DNA of 64,000 bases from the NCBI GenBank assembly GCA_001599715.1, contig BCHU01000012.1, positions 620,001 to 684,000 of the forward strand, given 5' to 3'. The notes beneath the pieces are model-generated. The model worked only from the letters and a program-made list of their open reading frames with translations, searched no databases and had not been told where the DNA came from. This DNA is from Phaeotremella fagi. Taxonomy: Eukaryota > Basidiomycota > Tremellomycetes > Tremellales > Phaeotremellaceae. The position numbers and the translations under genes were made by a program. Numbering within the stretch: position 1 is the first letter of the stretch; each line of letters opens with the position of its first letter. Shown one piece after another: positions 1 through 9,955 of the stretch.

Positions 1-662
1 TTCTACCGTTCCAATAGAGGTCTCATCACGTACCGATGAACGAACCAAATCTCCGAGAAGGTGTAAACCAAATACATCATTCGTTCCACCGAACCGTTCT
101 CAAGCTCCGTATCTTTAATTCAATTTCCGTCGTTATCTTCTTCTACAACAAGAATCCAATAACTCACACTACGTTATCGATATTAGCATACGCGTTTGTT
201 GAATTCAAAAGAGAAGATGACGCAGAGGACGCTTATTATGATATGTAAGTTTTCACTTCGTAATCAACCAATTTACATGGTCATACATCCTTCTCAATTT
301 CCATCTTATTACATGTAAATTCGTTCACTGACTTCTCAACCTACAGGCATGGTCGATCTATAGATGGAAGAAAGATCTCAGTTCAATGGGCTAAACGTCC
401 ACCTAATTCCGGTTGGAGAAATGACGGGTAAGTTTTGCCTTTTTCGTCAAGTGTCCAATATCTTTTCATTCTTGACTGATCATTTCCATACGTCAGTGAT
501 CGGAGAGATGGTCGTAGACGATCACCTCCACCTCCCTTACGATCTCGATCACCTCAGCGGGATCCTCGTCGCTCACGGTCGCCTATCAGAAAACGCAACG
601 ACGACGTAGATGACAACGACAAGCATTCCCCATCAGAAGAACCTCAACATAAGACTACTTGA
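1..662 (+). CDS. SR-type splicing factor (Srp1-like), 3' part
   Basis: This is the C-terminal part of an RNA-binding SR protein acting in pre-mRNA splicing; the 5' end lies outside the window. The second half of an RRM is visible: YAFVEFKREDDAEDAYYDM, then HGRSIDGRKISVQWAKRPP after a splice. This closely follows the fungal Srp1 pattern (AFVE..DAEDAYY..HGR...V.WAK.PP.SG). Introns are at 245-346 and 428-496, both with GTAAGT donors. The last exon is an RS domain (RRRSPPPPLRSRSPQRDPRR) with an acidic tail, and the stop TGA is at 660-662. Exon structure left of about 187 is unclear. It is tail-to-tail with STE12 paralog 1. Confidence 0.8.
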
Positions 663-851
663 GGAAGTGGTTACTGTCGATAGAAGAGAACAGTGGTTGA
701 GTAGATATATTTGAAGGATGGATTAAGATTCTTATCACAGTTCTGCAGTTTCCTGTACAAACTGTGTATGAAATTAGATGACTGGCTTATCTGCAACGGC
801 TGCATTAAACCACGAGATATAATACAAGACCTCAAAGCCCCAGTACCCTTA

Positions 852-3663
852 TCATTTCCAAGTGTTCTCCGAACCATCGTGAGAGTTGACATGATGACTA
901 GTTGCCGCGCTGGCTGACATGATTTGATCTTCAAATTGAGTTGATACACCGTACATCTCAATTGGGACGTATTCCGGGTTTGCAGTAACGACGGGTTGTG
1001 GATATGGAGAATACAATCGTAATTTTTGACTATCGAGCATAGAATATTCGACCCCATTCATCTCCCCAGCTGTCCATTGACTGTTGTACAGATCGGTATT
1101 GACTGGAGGCAGCATAGAAGCTGATGACGGTCTTGCAGTCTGAAACGGTCGACTCGAGCTTGAGCTTTGTAAAGCGTGTCGATGTGGAACGATAACTTCA
1201 TTTTGATGGTATGTAGTACCCAGAGCCCAATCTGGTGGTAGGGTTGTTTGACGGGTTGATCCATGAACCTGAACCAGGGGTACTGAACTTGGTCCTAAAG
1301 ACATTAAACGAAAATTCGATTTCCGCATTGACGTTGTAGAGTCGGATGAAATGATCATTGTACCACGCTCAATGTCTGATCTACGACTATGGGTGACTTA
1401 GTACGAATAAACTTAGAACGATTTCAGTATACGAACGAGACCCACTAATCATCCATTCCAAAAGCAAATTGTTCTTGTCCTGAACCATCATGTACATCGC
1501 CCGAAGGCCAGGTGGTTGATATCGACGGATTTATCGCGTTGTCTTCCCCAATTCTGAGATTGTCTGGTACAGTTTCGATACCATCCAGTCTACTTGGATG
1601 AGAACTCGACACTGATCTTCTCGCAGTATCAATCAACCGATTCGAATGACTTGGCTGTCTAACAAGATTCGACGACACGTTTGAGTGAGAAGAACCTGGA
1701 GCCTCAGTTCTTGGTAGTTCTTCCTTGTGGTGTCGAGCATGTTGTAACAGATTATCTTGACGACTGAAACTCCTAGAACAAATTGGACATTCAAAAGGTT
1801 TCTCTTGTGTATGCGTCCGAAGATGTCGTTTGAGATGTTCCAAACGCTTGAAAGATCTCCTACAGAAATCGTGGATACAAACGAAAACTTTCGTCTCCTT
1901 TTCCCGTTCACCTGAAGGGTTATTGAGTTCAGATATGGGTTGGGGGTTGTTTGGGTCGAGTCGAGCGATAGATGAGGACCTTATTGCTATGATATTTACA
2001 ATCAGATTCATCTCATAGCGTTAGAAAGAACACACCGGAGTAGTCCGTAGATTCACTCATCCCTCGTCTTTTCTTCAACTCAGATCCATGCTCGCCCATC
2101 AAAAATTTGGGGGACATCGCTCTCGCTGGTATTGTTTCCGAATCGCCAGAAATATCATCGTGTTCGCGGTTGGTGTGAGGATTGAATCGTCGCCTTCGTT
2201 TATAACCTGGACTTCCTTCCAGCAAAATAGGTCTGAGAAGTAATCACGGGTCAGGTATCACATCATGCTTAAGTCAGGTCTGACATACGAGTTCTCATGA
2301 TAAGGAGGATACTTCTGTTGACCCTTTCTTTGAGTAGTACTTTGCCAGTCCTTGGATGATGATGCTTGCTCAGAGAGATCTACTGCACTAACAGCACTTT
2401 GGGAACGATAGGGACCTGTATTATCCTAAAGCAAATCAGTATTCTGATACAAAGTGCAATGCTCACCAAAATGGTTGCTGCCATGCCAGGATTAAGACCA
2501 GCAAATTGTTCAAATAACCCGCGTCTAGGATCGTATCTAAGAAGTTTGTCAATTGGCCGGCGAAAGACGAAGGGAGATACTAACTGAAAGCTCTGAGCTG
2601 GTTCACCCGTCACAGACGACGTGCTCTCCTGGCCAGCTTTCTCGCGCTTCAAGTCTCGTTCCAAGGCGTCAAGGAATAAGCGATCGTGAGGAACTGAAAA
2701 CCTTTATATAATATCATTAGGACCTGATCCACGAATATAAAACTCACCAGTAGAAAACCTGATACCAAACAGACGGAATGAGTTAAAACTGTATTTTCCT
2801 CCAATTAATCGCACGCGGAAACATACCTTTTGCTGAAGAGGTGTCAATGGTCAATCTTGAACAGACGTTCGGACAGTTTCTCACCTTTTTCTGAGTTCTA
2901 ATGCAGCCGTTACGAAAGAGGTAATCCAAAAGCGGAGATCTGTTGTTTGTTAGCGAAACAAGATTCCAGTAAACATGCACCTACTTTGGCTCTTCCAAGC
3001 ATGCATCAGTACCAGGCTTCAGGTTTCGGAGATCTGAAAAGACTCCTTCTTCCCATTTTTTGGTAGACGTCACTGGCCGACCAAAAGCCTCAAAACGAAA
3101 TGAGAGCGCTCGGACTGCAAGGTCAGAGTCATCTCACGTTGGAGACCAATGCCATGATGACCTATGAAACTCACCGATATCTGTTCCAGTGATGTAATAC
3201 AAGCCGTTCCATAACACACAGGAGACAAATTCTCCGTCAGGTAGTCGGTATCTTGAGATATCAGGCCCAAGCTGCAGTCGGTCAGCGATATAAAAAGTAA
3301 TCACAAATACTCACAGGTAATTGATCAAATCGTAGGCCAGGTTGAGTCCATTTACTTGGAGCAGTGGCTAAAAACTTTGACGTAGTTTAGTAGTGCTGGA
3401 TCTGAAGAGAGTTAGCTTACGAATTGAAGGCTGCCTTGAATATCAATCAAATGCTGTTCATTGGCGTTTGGAGGTCGAGGGGTGGCTGTACTTGGAAGGG
3501 GCAAGCTACAAAGGTCTAATTGATCGTAATAGCGGGGTCTGAGAATATCAACAATCGTGTCATGATTAGAGTTTAGGGTTACATACCTTTCCATTTGCTT
3601 CGCAGGGGCAGACGATCCCTCTCTCCAATCATCAGACCAAAGATAAGAAGTTTCGGTAGACAT
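852..3663 (-). CDS. STE12: STE12 transcription factor, paralog 1
   Basis: Predicted mating/filamentation transcription factor at the end of the pheromone MAPK pathway, nuclear. The N terminus [16 protein letters not shown] leads into a complete Ste12 DNA-binding domain: [90 protein letters not shown]. Two C2H2 zinc fingers follow (CIHDFC...HLKRHLRTH and CPICSRSF...LLQHARHH), as in Cryptococcus Ste12 and other fungal Ste12 proteins with zinc fingers. The fingers are encoded at about 1720-1890. All exons can be joined in frame, including 6-nt and 11-nt microexons. The last intron (about 1386-1444, donor GTGGGT, branch-like TACTAAG) extends the protein past an apparent stop near 1445 to TGA at 852-854. 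A second complete STE12 lies at 14211-17309, so this is one of two copies. No disabling change was seen. Confidence 0.88.
2748..2832 (-). other. Two consecutive microexons in STE12 paralog 1
   Basis: The Ste12 domain motif QKVFYW is split over two tiny exons. CAAAAG (2827-2832, 6 nt, codons Q-K) has a GTATGT donor and a TTCAG acceptor. The next exon is 11 nt (2748-2758, GTTTTCTACTG) with a GTGAGT donor and a CAG acceptor. Joining them gives TQKK-QK-VFYW-FSVPHDR, the invariant family sequence. Without them the domain would lose core residues. Confidence 0.85.
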
Positions 3664-4388
3664 GTTTTTCTGGAAGATACACGTTGAGTTTTTACCAAAT
3701 GGCAAATGAATACGTATGGGATGAAATGCCGAGGGTTCCAAAGTTGACTCAAATCAACACGAGTGACGAAAAGAAGGGTTTTAAGAAATATTAGCAGTTG
3801 AGAAATTAGACAAAAGACGAAAGAAGTCGGTGAAACTGAACAGAGAGATATGCCCCTGAAACGAGGCTTTAAAGCAACGTAGAGTGAAACCTTCCCAGGA
3901 GTCACGTGTAAGCAATAGATTACATAATATTTAAAAATTATATATGTTTAAATACAGTATATACAACATAGCCATCGCACCTCTCCATTTACACATATCC
4001 TGTGAAGATCCAACAGAGGATGTTCCAGGAGGGCTTTGATTATTCTTTCTGTCGGATGGAATTGCATCCTTGGTGCAGAACCTTTAATATACATTCACGC
4101 TGAGTTCATTTCAAGCTCTGTAACCCAGCAGTTTTGATAGAGAGGTAAACTCAATAATCCCGCTAAGAAAAATTCTTCGCTCCTACCAGCATAGGCTGGC
4201 ATTCGAACCAATAAGTACTTTCCGGTGTTGAGTATTGCAGTGCAGTCTCCAGATCTCCAGTTCCGTGTGTAATCTTCCAGTTGCTGTATTGGCCACGTGC
4301 CACATTTGGGTTGTTGTATTACGTATATGCATGCGTTATAAATATAGCATATAACTTCTAAAGCTACTGATCTATATCGTTGTGCGTC
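3664..4388. promoter_or_regulatory. Divergent promoter region of STE12 paralog 1 and APP1
   Basis: This 725-bp non-coding stretch lies between two divergent start codons. It has CACGTG cores at 3903-3908 and 4294-4299 and AT-rich TATA-like stretches (around 3925-3965 and 4325-4350). No exact ATTGTTC/GAACAAT element was found, unlike the promoters of the pheromone and STE3 genes. Confidence 0.5.
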
Positions 4389-6557
4389 ATGTCCCTTTCA
4401 TCTTACCTCACCTCCAGTTCCAATCTGGCCTCGAAAGCTCGATCGGCTCTTGTATCTGCTGGGTCTTTTGTCACTTCAGCTGCTAGTCAACTTCCAGCCT
4501 CAGACTCACCAGACAAGTCGAAGAAACAATCTTGGGAAGAATGGGCCAGAGAATGGAAGGATGGGAAGCGTACTCCCATCAAAGGTTACGAAAGTCTTCA
4601 TGTTCTTCCAGGATGGGCGATTAAGAAACATAGACCAGTATCTCAGAGCGATGAAAGTGAGTACTGGATAAACCTTTTATCCTGCTCAAACACCGACTTA
4701 CTTATCGTCACAGCAATTCCCTTCGATTTGCATATATCTACCCTAGGATTCTGCACCTTCATTCGAGATCCTCAAAGTGCATCTCGTACTCAAAGAGCAT
4801 TCGCTCGTATCGCTAGAAGTATGTCAAAACTTTAACATGGCTAACTTATAGGCTTCGCTGCACTTCCTAACATAACCAGCGGTAGTTCAATCATTGATCC
4901 ACATCTGGTTGATGAGTTGGATCGACAATCATCGAGTACCAATCCAACAACCCCTCCTCCAATTCTCACCCGTCGACCAACTGTATCGTCTGACATTGCT
5001 TTCTCAGACATCTCTCAACTGTCACTTGCTCATGAATTGCTGGACACACGTTTACGGCCATTTTGGTCTCACGTTCTTCCTTACCGACGTGTAGCTCTTT
5101 CAATCTACGTCATTCCTCAATCTTTCACGAAATCAGAGTCGAATTTGAGCTCGGAAAAAGCTCTGACAGGCGAACCTCTGATGAGGACAACATTCACCAC
5201 CAACGCTCAAGGTCATTTCTCTCACAACATAGTTATTCCCTGGGAGAGATTGTGTACGCATCCACCATCAATACAACTGGCTATGTCGGATGATATGGAT
5301 AGTTCCAAATCCACTTGGCTGTTGGCTATCAGGGCAGAGTTATTGGCCGACCATGGTTCAACTTCAATGCAATCGGTCGCGAGATCTCGTGAGAGCTCCA
5401 GTTCTTCTCTTCCATCTAAATCACCATCGAAACCTCAAGCGTTTTCCAATGACTCTGGTGCCAACGCTTTCTTCTCGTCCGCCGAAATACCGAATCAAAA
5501 TGATGGAGATGGCAAGGAAGAAAAGGGCTTGATGGGATTAGGTAGAACGGAGGTGCAAGATTTGACCATGGTTCCTGTTTCTTCTGCTGGCGGGACGCGT
5601 ATAATCTCCGACTTGGTGAGTCCAAAAAAACAATGTCGATTCTCATCTTTAGGACGATACAGTAAAGCATAGTGATATTCTATCCGGCCCTCGAGAGGTC
5701 TTCAGGTAAGAATACTGCTATTTTCCAGACTACTGACTTCAGAAACGTTTTCTGCCGAAGGTTAGAGGATATGTGTGTCTATGGGGCGGATAGAGTTTAT
5801 CGTAGACTAGCAGAAGCAGGAGCAGCTGGTTTTCACTTTGTGGTGAGTAGTGGCTTCATATCAAGCGCTGACAGATAGTCTAATTCGCCATTCGAATTAT
5901 TCCCCGTCATCAGAGAATTTCTTTCCCTGCATCATTTCCCCGCTTATTTCTCACTGAAGGTGAGCCTCTTCACTGAATAAAACTGATGATTAGCTCAAAT
6001 TTTACGGTGGCCGATCATTATTGACGAGTCTCTTTGAACCTCCTGGAGAACGAAAACGCCCAAGTATCCTCGAGATTCTGGATGCCTTCAATGAATCGAC
6101 CTTCATTCTGTTTGGAGACAGCGGCGAGCAGGACTTGGAACTATACGTGACTATAGCACGCGAACGACCGCAACAGATTTTGGGTATTTTCATTCGGGAT
6201 GTGACTAGTGGCCGGGCTGATCGCTTCAAAACCTTTGACCTCAACGCTTCGAGTCCAACTTCGAGAGATGAAGGAACGCCTGAAGCTCACGATGACGATA
6301 TTGGGTTTGAGGGTAGATCTCAAATGGTAGAAGAAGTGAAAGATGAAGGGTTATCATCTGAAGATCTGGCAGAAGCAACAAAATCACTCAATGATTTAAC
6401 GGCAGCTGAACAGAAGATATTGAAAAGGGCAGCATTATGGGAAACGAGAATGATTAGAGCTCAGCGTGATGTACCGAAGGGAATAACTTTGAAATTCTTC
6501 AAGGAGATTGAAGAGATAGAAGATGAAGCTATTGAGTTGTTAGAGTCAAAGAAATGA
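4389..6557 (+). CDS. APP1: App1-type phosphatidate phosphatase (DUF2183)
   Basis: Predicted Mg-dependent phosphatidate phosphatase of the yeast App1 family, which turns phosphatidic acid into diacylglycerol and is linked to actin patches and endocytosis. The start is ATG at 4389 (MSLSSYLTSSS). The haloacid-dehalogenase-type catalytic motif reads ISDLDDTVKHSDILSG (DxDxT), formed across an intron near 5615-5653. It continues into FHFVSNSPFELFPVIREFL and HHFPA, and then LLTSLFEPPGERKRPSI and FGDSGEQDLELY, all typical of the family. Introns are short, with donors GTGAGT and GTATGT. The C terminus is acidic and helical, possibly coiled coil. It sits between STE12 paralog 1 and UBP6, co-directional with UBP6, and is likely a housekeeping gene inside the P/R segment. 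Confidence 0.88.
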
Positions 6558-6752
6558 TAGGATAGAAATAGACTATCTTGTAGCTGTCAATATACTTAGT
6601 GTAAATGTAGATGTATAGTGATAAGAATTGTACACGTCATTTACCCCGCACTCGTTGTTACGCTTACGACAAGAACTTGAATCAACATTTCAACATTTCA
6701 ACTTCAATTTCAACTTCAACTTTGACATTTATATAATCATTTGAAAGACTAG

Positions 6753-8968
6753 ATGGGCTCAATCATCAATAGTGAGATCATATTTTCATCCTATAACTCA
6801 TACTATTCTTCCAGTTTCTGCAAAACATGCTGGCAAAACATTTCCAATCGATGTAGATACGTCAAAGCCAGGAATTGCTTTGAAGGAGTCTATCCATCAA
6901 GTAACCGGTGTTCCTGTTGGTATGTGATCACATTCCTTGATTCAATGCTAGAAATTTTCACTAAATCGTCGATTCAAACTTTAGACAGAATGAAAGTCAT
7001 GCTTAAAGGTGGAATGCTCAAAGTAGGTTGAGGGATGTAAAACGTTCTAATCTGATGTGCTCAGGATGACACCGATGTTTCCAAACTCAATTTCAAGCCT
7101 GTAAGTACCAATTATCATTGTAGTCAATGCTTACAACACAACAGGGTCAAATGATAACTGTGAGGCCAAATGGTTGCCATATCTTACTTTATTAGGTGAT
7201 CGGTACAGCTGGACAGCTTCCTCAAGCCCCTCCTAAACCAGTCGTTTTTTGTAAGTGTCTCAAAAGTCATATTTACTGATATTAAAGTGGAGGATATGGA
7301 CCAATCTCAGCTTGCTCTAGCTGTAAGTTCACCGTCTCATAGGGTATTGACGATAGACGGGCATTCCTCCTGGTCTCACCAATCTTGGTCAAACTTGTTA
7401 CCTTAATTCGAGCTTGCAAGCTCTACGTACAATCCCGGAGCTATCCACTGCTCTTGCATCGTAAGTATAGCCATGGAATAGAACTGACAGTAGATTTTCA
7501 TCTTCAAATACTTCCAATCCCGAATCACGATTAACAGCTTCGATCAAAAATCTGTTCTCGGACATGTCACAGTCCTCAGAGTCAGCCATACCTCTTTTAC
7601 TACTGAACAATCTACGTGTTCTCGCACCTCAATTTTCTGAAAGAGATAGGACTGGTGGATTCTCACAACAAGGTCAGATAATCATTCATTCAGTGACTTA
7701 CCATCTAGATGCCGACGAAGCATGGACTCAGATCATATCTGCTCTTCGAAACAGCTTATCTAACGGATCTCAAGGTACATTTGTTGACGATTACATGTCT
7801 ATCTCCTTAACTCAGACGTATGTCATTGACATTTTCCGTTTCTGACATTTCTAGTCTATCTTGCTTGGAGGCTCCTGATGAACCTCATACACAGCGAGTG
7901 GAACAGATGTTAAAATTGGAATGTAACATCTCCATTACAACCAACTTCATGATGACCGGGATTTTAGACGTAAGTAACATCGGTTTCACGAGCTAACTAT
8001 CAGAGTCTTGATCAGCAAGTGGAAAAGAACAGCACCACCCTTGATCGTATGGCCACATATCAACAGTAGGTTTGTTTCCATAACGAAGTTGATCCCAGGA
8101 AATCTCGTTTATCTCGAATCCCGGCAAACCTTGCCATCCACATGGTGAGTGGTCTGGTGGCTCTGAACTCACTTCAAGGTCCGATTCTATTGGAGACGCG
8201 ATATTCAGTAAGTGTTCTTATTAGACTTGGACTGAGAGATCAGAAAGAAAGCAAAAATCATGCGGAAAGTCAAATTCCCTTTACAATTCGATGCCCTTGA
8301 CCTTGTGAGTTGTTAATATTGAAATTAAAACTGATAAATAGGTGACCGACGACCTTAGAGCTAAGGTTCAACCTGTCAACGCCGCTGTCAAACGTATCAT
8401 CAAGTCTCGTGACGACCGAATCAAAGCTTTAAAGCAGGTCAGAGACAAATCTGGGTTGACTGAAGTGGAATCTGTCAAACGAGAAGAAGAGCGAGCAGAG
8501 GTAGCAAAACTCATTGAGGAAAATGGATTGACAGAACGTGGGACAAATCCATCAGCGGTTTATGATCTGTGTGGTATGTTACCGTATTGTGCTTTCTATT
8601 AATGAGTTTAGCTCTCATAACTCACAAGGGAGCATCAGCTGACTCAGGTGAGATAAATCGCGCATGGATTAGTTATTGATTCCAGGTCATTATATTGGTT
8701 GGACTCGCAAGGATGACTCAACAGTGGAATCTGGGACTGAAGAATGGTATAAATTTGATGGTGGGTCGATGATATAGCAGCACTAATAATCCCAGATGAC
8801 AAGGTGTCTCTTGTTTCTTCGTGAGTCCAGATAAATGATAATTATTGACAAGTAGTGAGAAAATCCTTCAAATGGATGGCGGAGGTGAAGACTCAGTTGC
8901 GTACATCCTAATTTACAGGTACGTAGTCGAAAATGGGAGAAGCTGATGATAGATCCGTCACTTTGTAA
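6753..8968 (+). CDS. UBP6: Proteasome-associated ubiquitin hydrolase (Ubp6/USP14)
   Basis: Deubiquitinase that docks on the proteasome and removes ubiquitin from substrates. The N-terminal ubiquitin-like domain is spread over small exons: VSAKHAGKTFPIDVDTSK-like start, then DRMKVMLKGGMLKDDTDVS and MITVIGTAG. The USP catalytic core follows: GLTNLGQTCYLNSSLQALR holds the Cys box, with Gln where GNTCY is usual and the oxyanion Asn kept. The His box is GHYIGWTRKDDSTVESG, followed by EWYKFDDDKVS and GGGEDSVAYILIYR, the standard Ubp6/USP14 C terminus. The start is ATG at 6753 with an early intron; the final intron ends just before SVTL and stop TAA 8966-8968. About a dozen short introns are needed. 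The pheromone promoter begins immediately downstream. Confidence 0.88.
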
Positions 8969-9078
8969 AATTTCGCCGCAATCGGCCGGTACTTCTTCTC
9001 TCTTTTGTTCTACTTTTCGATGGCTTCTTTAATTACTTATGCATCTCTTTTGTTTTCTGAGGCACTTGACGGAGTTTT

Positions 9079-9415
9079 ATTGTTCCAATTCGGAGTAAAT
9101 ATTGTAGGCTTATTGTTCGCCACAGAAGCGTTTCATGAACAATGAGATTACATCGAGGGGTAGGACGTTTTCGTGAGAAACGGGTGAGTGAAATATATCC
9201 ACCGGAAGACTTGTCTCTCGAGAACAATGAGAAAATTGAGAAATAACTGAGAACAAAAGAAAATAATGGATGCATCGGGTGAAAATTTATTCGGTGACCA
9301 AGAAATTCTTATTGTTCTCTTTAAAAAAGCTGAATGTGGCATTAGCCGCTGAAACGGTGGCGGTCACATTTTCTATTGTTCTTCCGGCATCTACTTTTCA
9401 TGATCTTTATTGTTC
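9079..9415 (+). promoter_or_regulatory. Cluster of ATTGTTC/GAACAAT elements upstream of the pheromone gene
   Basis: Seven exact copies of the 7-mer lie within 337 bp: ATTGTTC at 9079, 9112, 9311, 9375 and 9409; GAACAAT at 9137 and 9222. Near matches are GAACAAA at 9251 and TTTTGTTC at about 9003. Four of the five forward copies extend to TTATTGTTC. The core ACAAT is the class of site bound by HMG-box proteins. A TATA-like sequence (CATATAAATA, 9441-9450) lies between the cluster and the start codon. Binding by a Mat2-like factor is an inference. Confidence 0.7.
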
Positions 9416-9549
9416 TTCCCGTCGATCTCTGGAGGTCTGACATATAAATACCTCTGTTTCTTTGTCGATATTTCTTTTCCTCAACCAAATCAATCAAACC
9501 TTTCAAACCTTTTAAATCTTTTTAAATCAACTCACTCTAAACCAATACA

Positions 9550-9732
9550 ATGGACGCTTTCACTGCTGCTTTCACCACCTCAACCTCTGCTCCTCAAGAC
9601 TTCGAGGACGGACAATACCGTTCAGGACCAACTGCTCAATGTGTCATCTCTTACACTGCTTCTGAAGTCCTCCGTGACAACGAAGATGGTCAATACCGTT
9701 CCGGTCCTACCGCTCAATGTGTTATTGCTTAA
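9550..9732 (+). CDS. MF: Lipopeptide mating pheromone precursor with two pheromone units
   Basis: A 60-residue single-exon precursor of a farnesylated mating pheromone. The leader MDAFTAAFTTSTSAP resembles that of Cryptococcus MF precursors, and the C terminus is the CaaX box CVIA. Two 16-residue units are present: residues 19-34 (EDGQYRSGPTAQCVIS) and 45-60 (the same but ending CVIA), separated by YTASEVLRDN. Fifteen of 16 residues match, yet nine of those 15 codons differ at synonymous positions. The first CVIS is internal, so it could act as a CaaX box only after proteolytic release. Copy 2 follows Asn44, a residue used for N-terminal cleavage in other fungal lipopeptide pheromones. The promoter has seven ATTGTTC-type elements. 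The product should be secreted and sensed by a Ste3 of the opposite mating type. Confidence 0.92.
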   Translation: MDAFTAAFTTSTSAPQDFEDGQYRSGPTAQCVISYTASEVLRDNEDGQYRSGPTAQCVIA

Positions 9733-9738
9733 ATGTTG

Positions 9739-9791
9739 GTGAGAATTGTTCGTTTTTACCAATCGATCATCTGCTAATCGATTGTTTGTAG
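9739..9791 (+). other. Probable 3'UTR intron of the pheromone gene
   Basis: A GTGAGA donor six bases after the pheromone stop, a CTAAT branch-like sequence (ctgctaat) and a TTTGTAG acceptor define a 53-nt intron of normal size for this genome. It carries another ATTGTTC (9745-9751). An intron after the stop codon could affect transcript stability. Confidence 0.5.
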
Positions 9792-9955
9792 CACGCTGAG
9801 TGTTTCGAAGGGGGTAGGGGTGTTTAAGGTAGCTTTGCTGCTATATATTTAGTTACATAGTTGGGATGAATGCATTATTCATGTCCTTCATGATACACAG
9901 CACTCGTATGGATTCATTTCAAACTAGAAAAAAAAACCTAGAAACGCACACCGTA

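Noticed and set aside
1445..1447. Apparent stop codon ending STE12 paralog 1 after GMDD
   Set aside because: A GTGGGT donor overlaps the stop, and a 59-nt intron with a TACTAAG branch and CATAG acceptor joins in frame to a further 170-residue tail, matching the long tail of paralog 2.
9410..9742. Longer + strand ORF overlapping the pheromone gene in another frame
   Set aside because: It starts in the promoter, its composition mirrors the frame-shifted pheromone repeat, and it lacks any CaaX end or domain.
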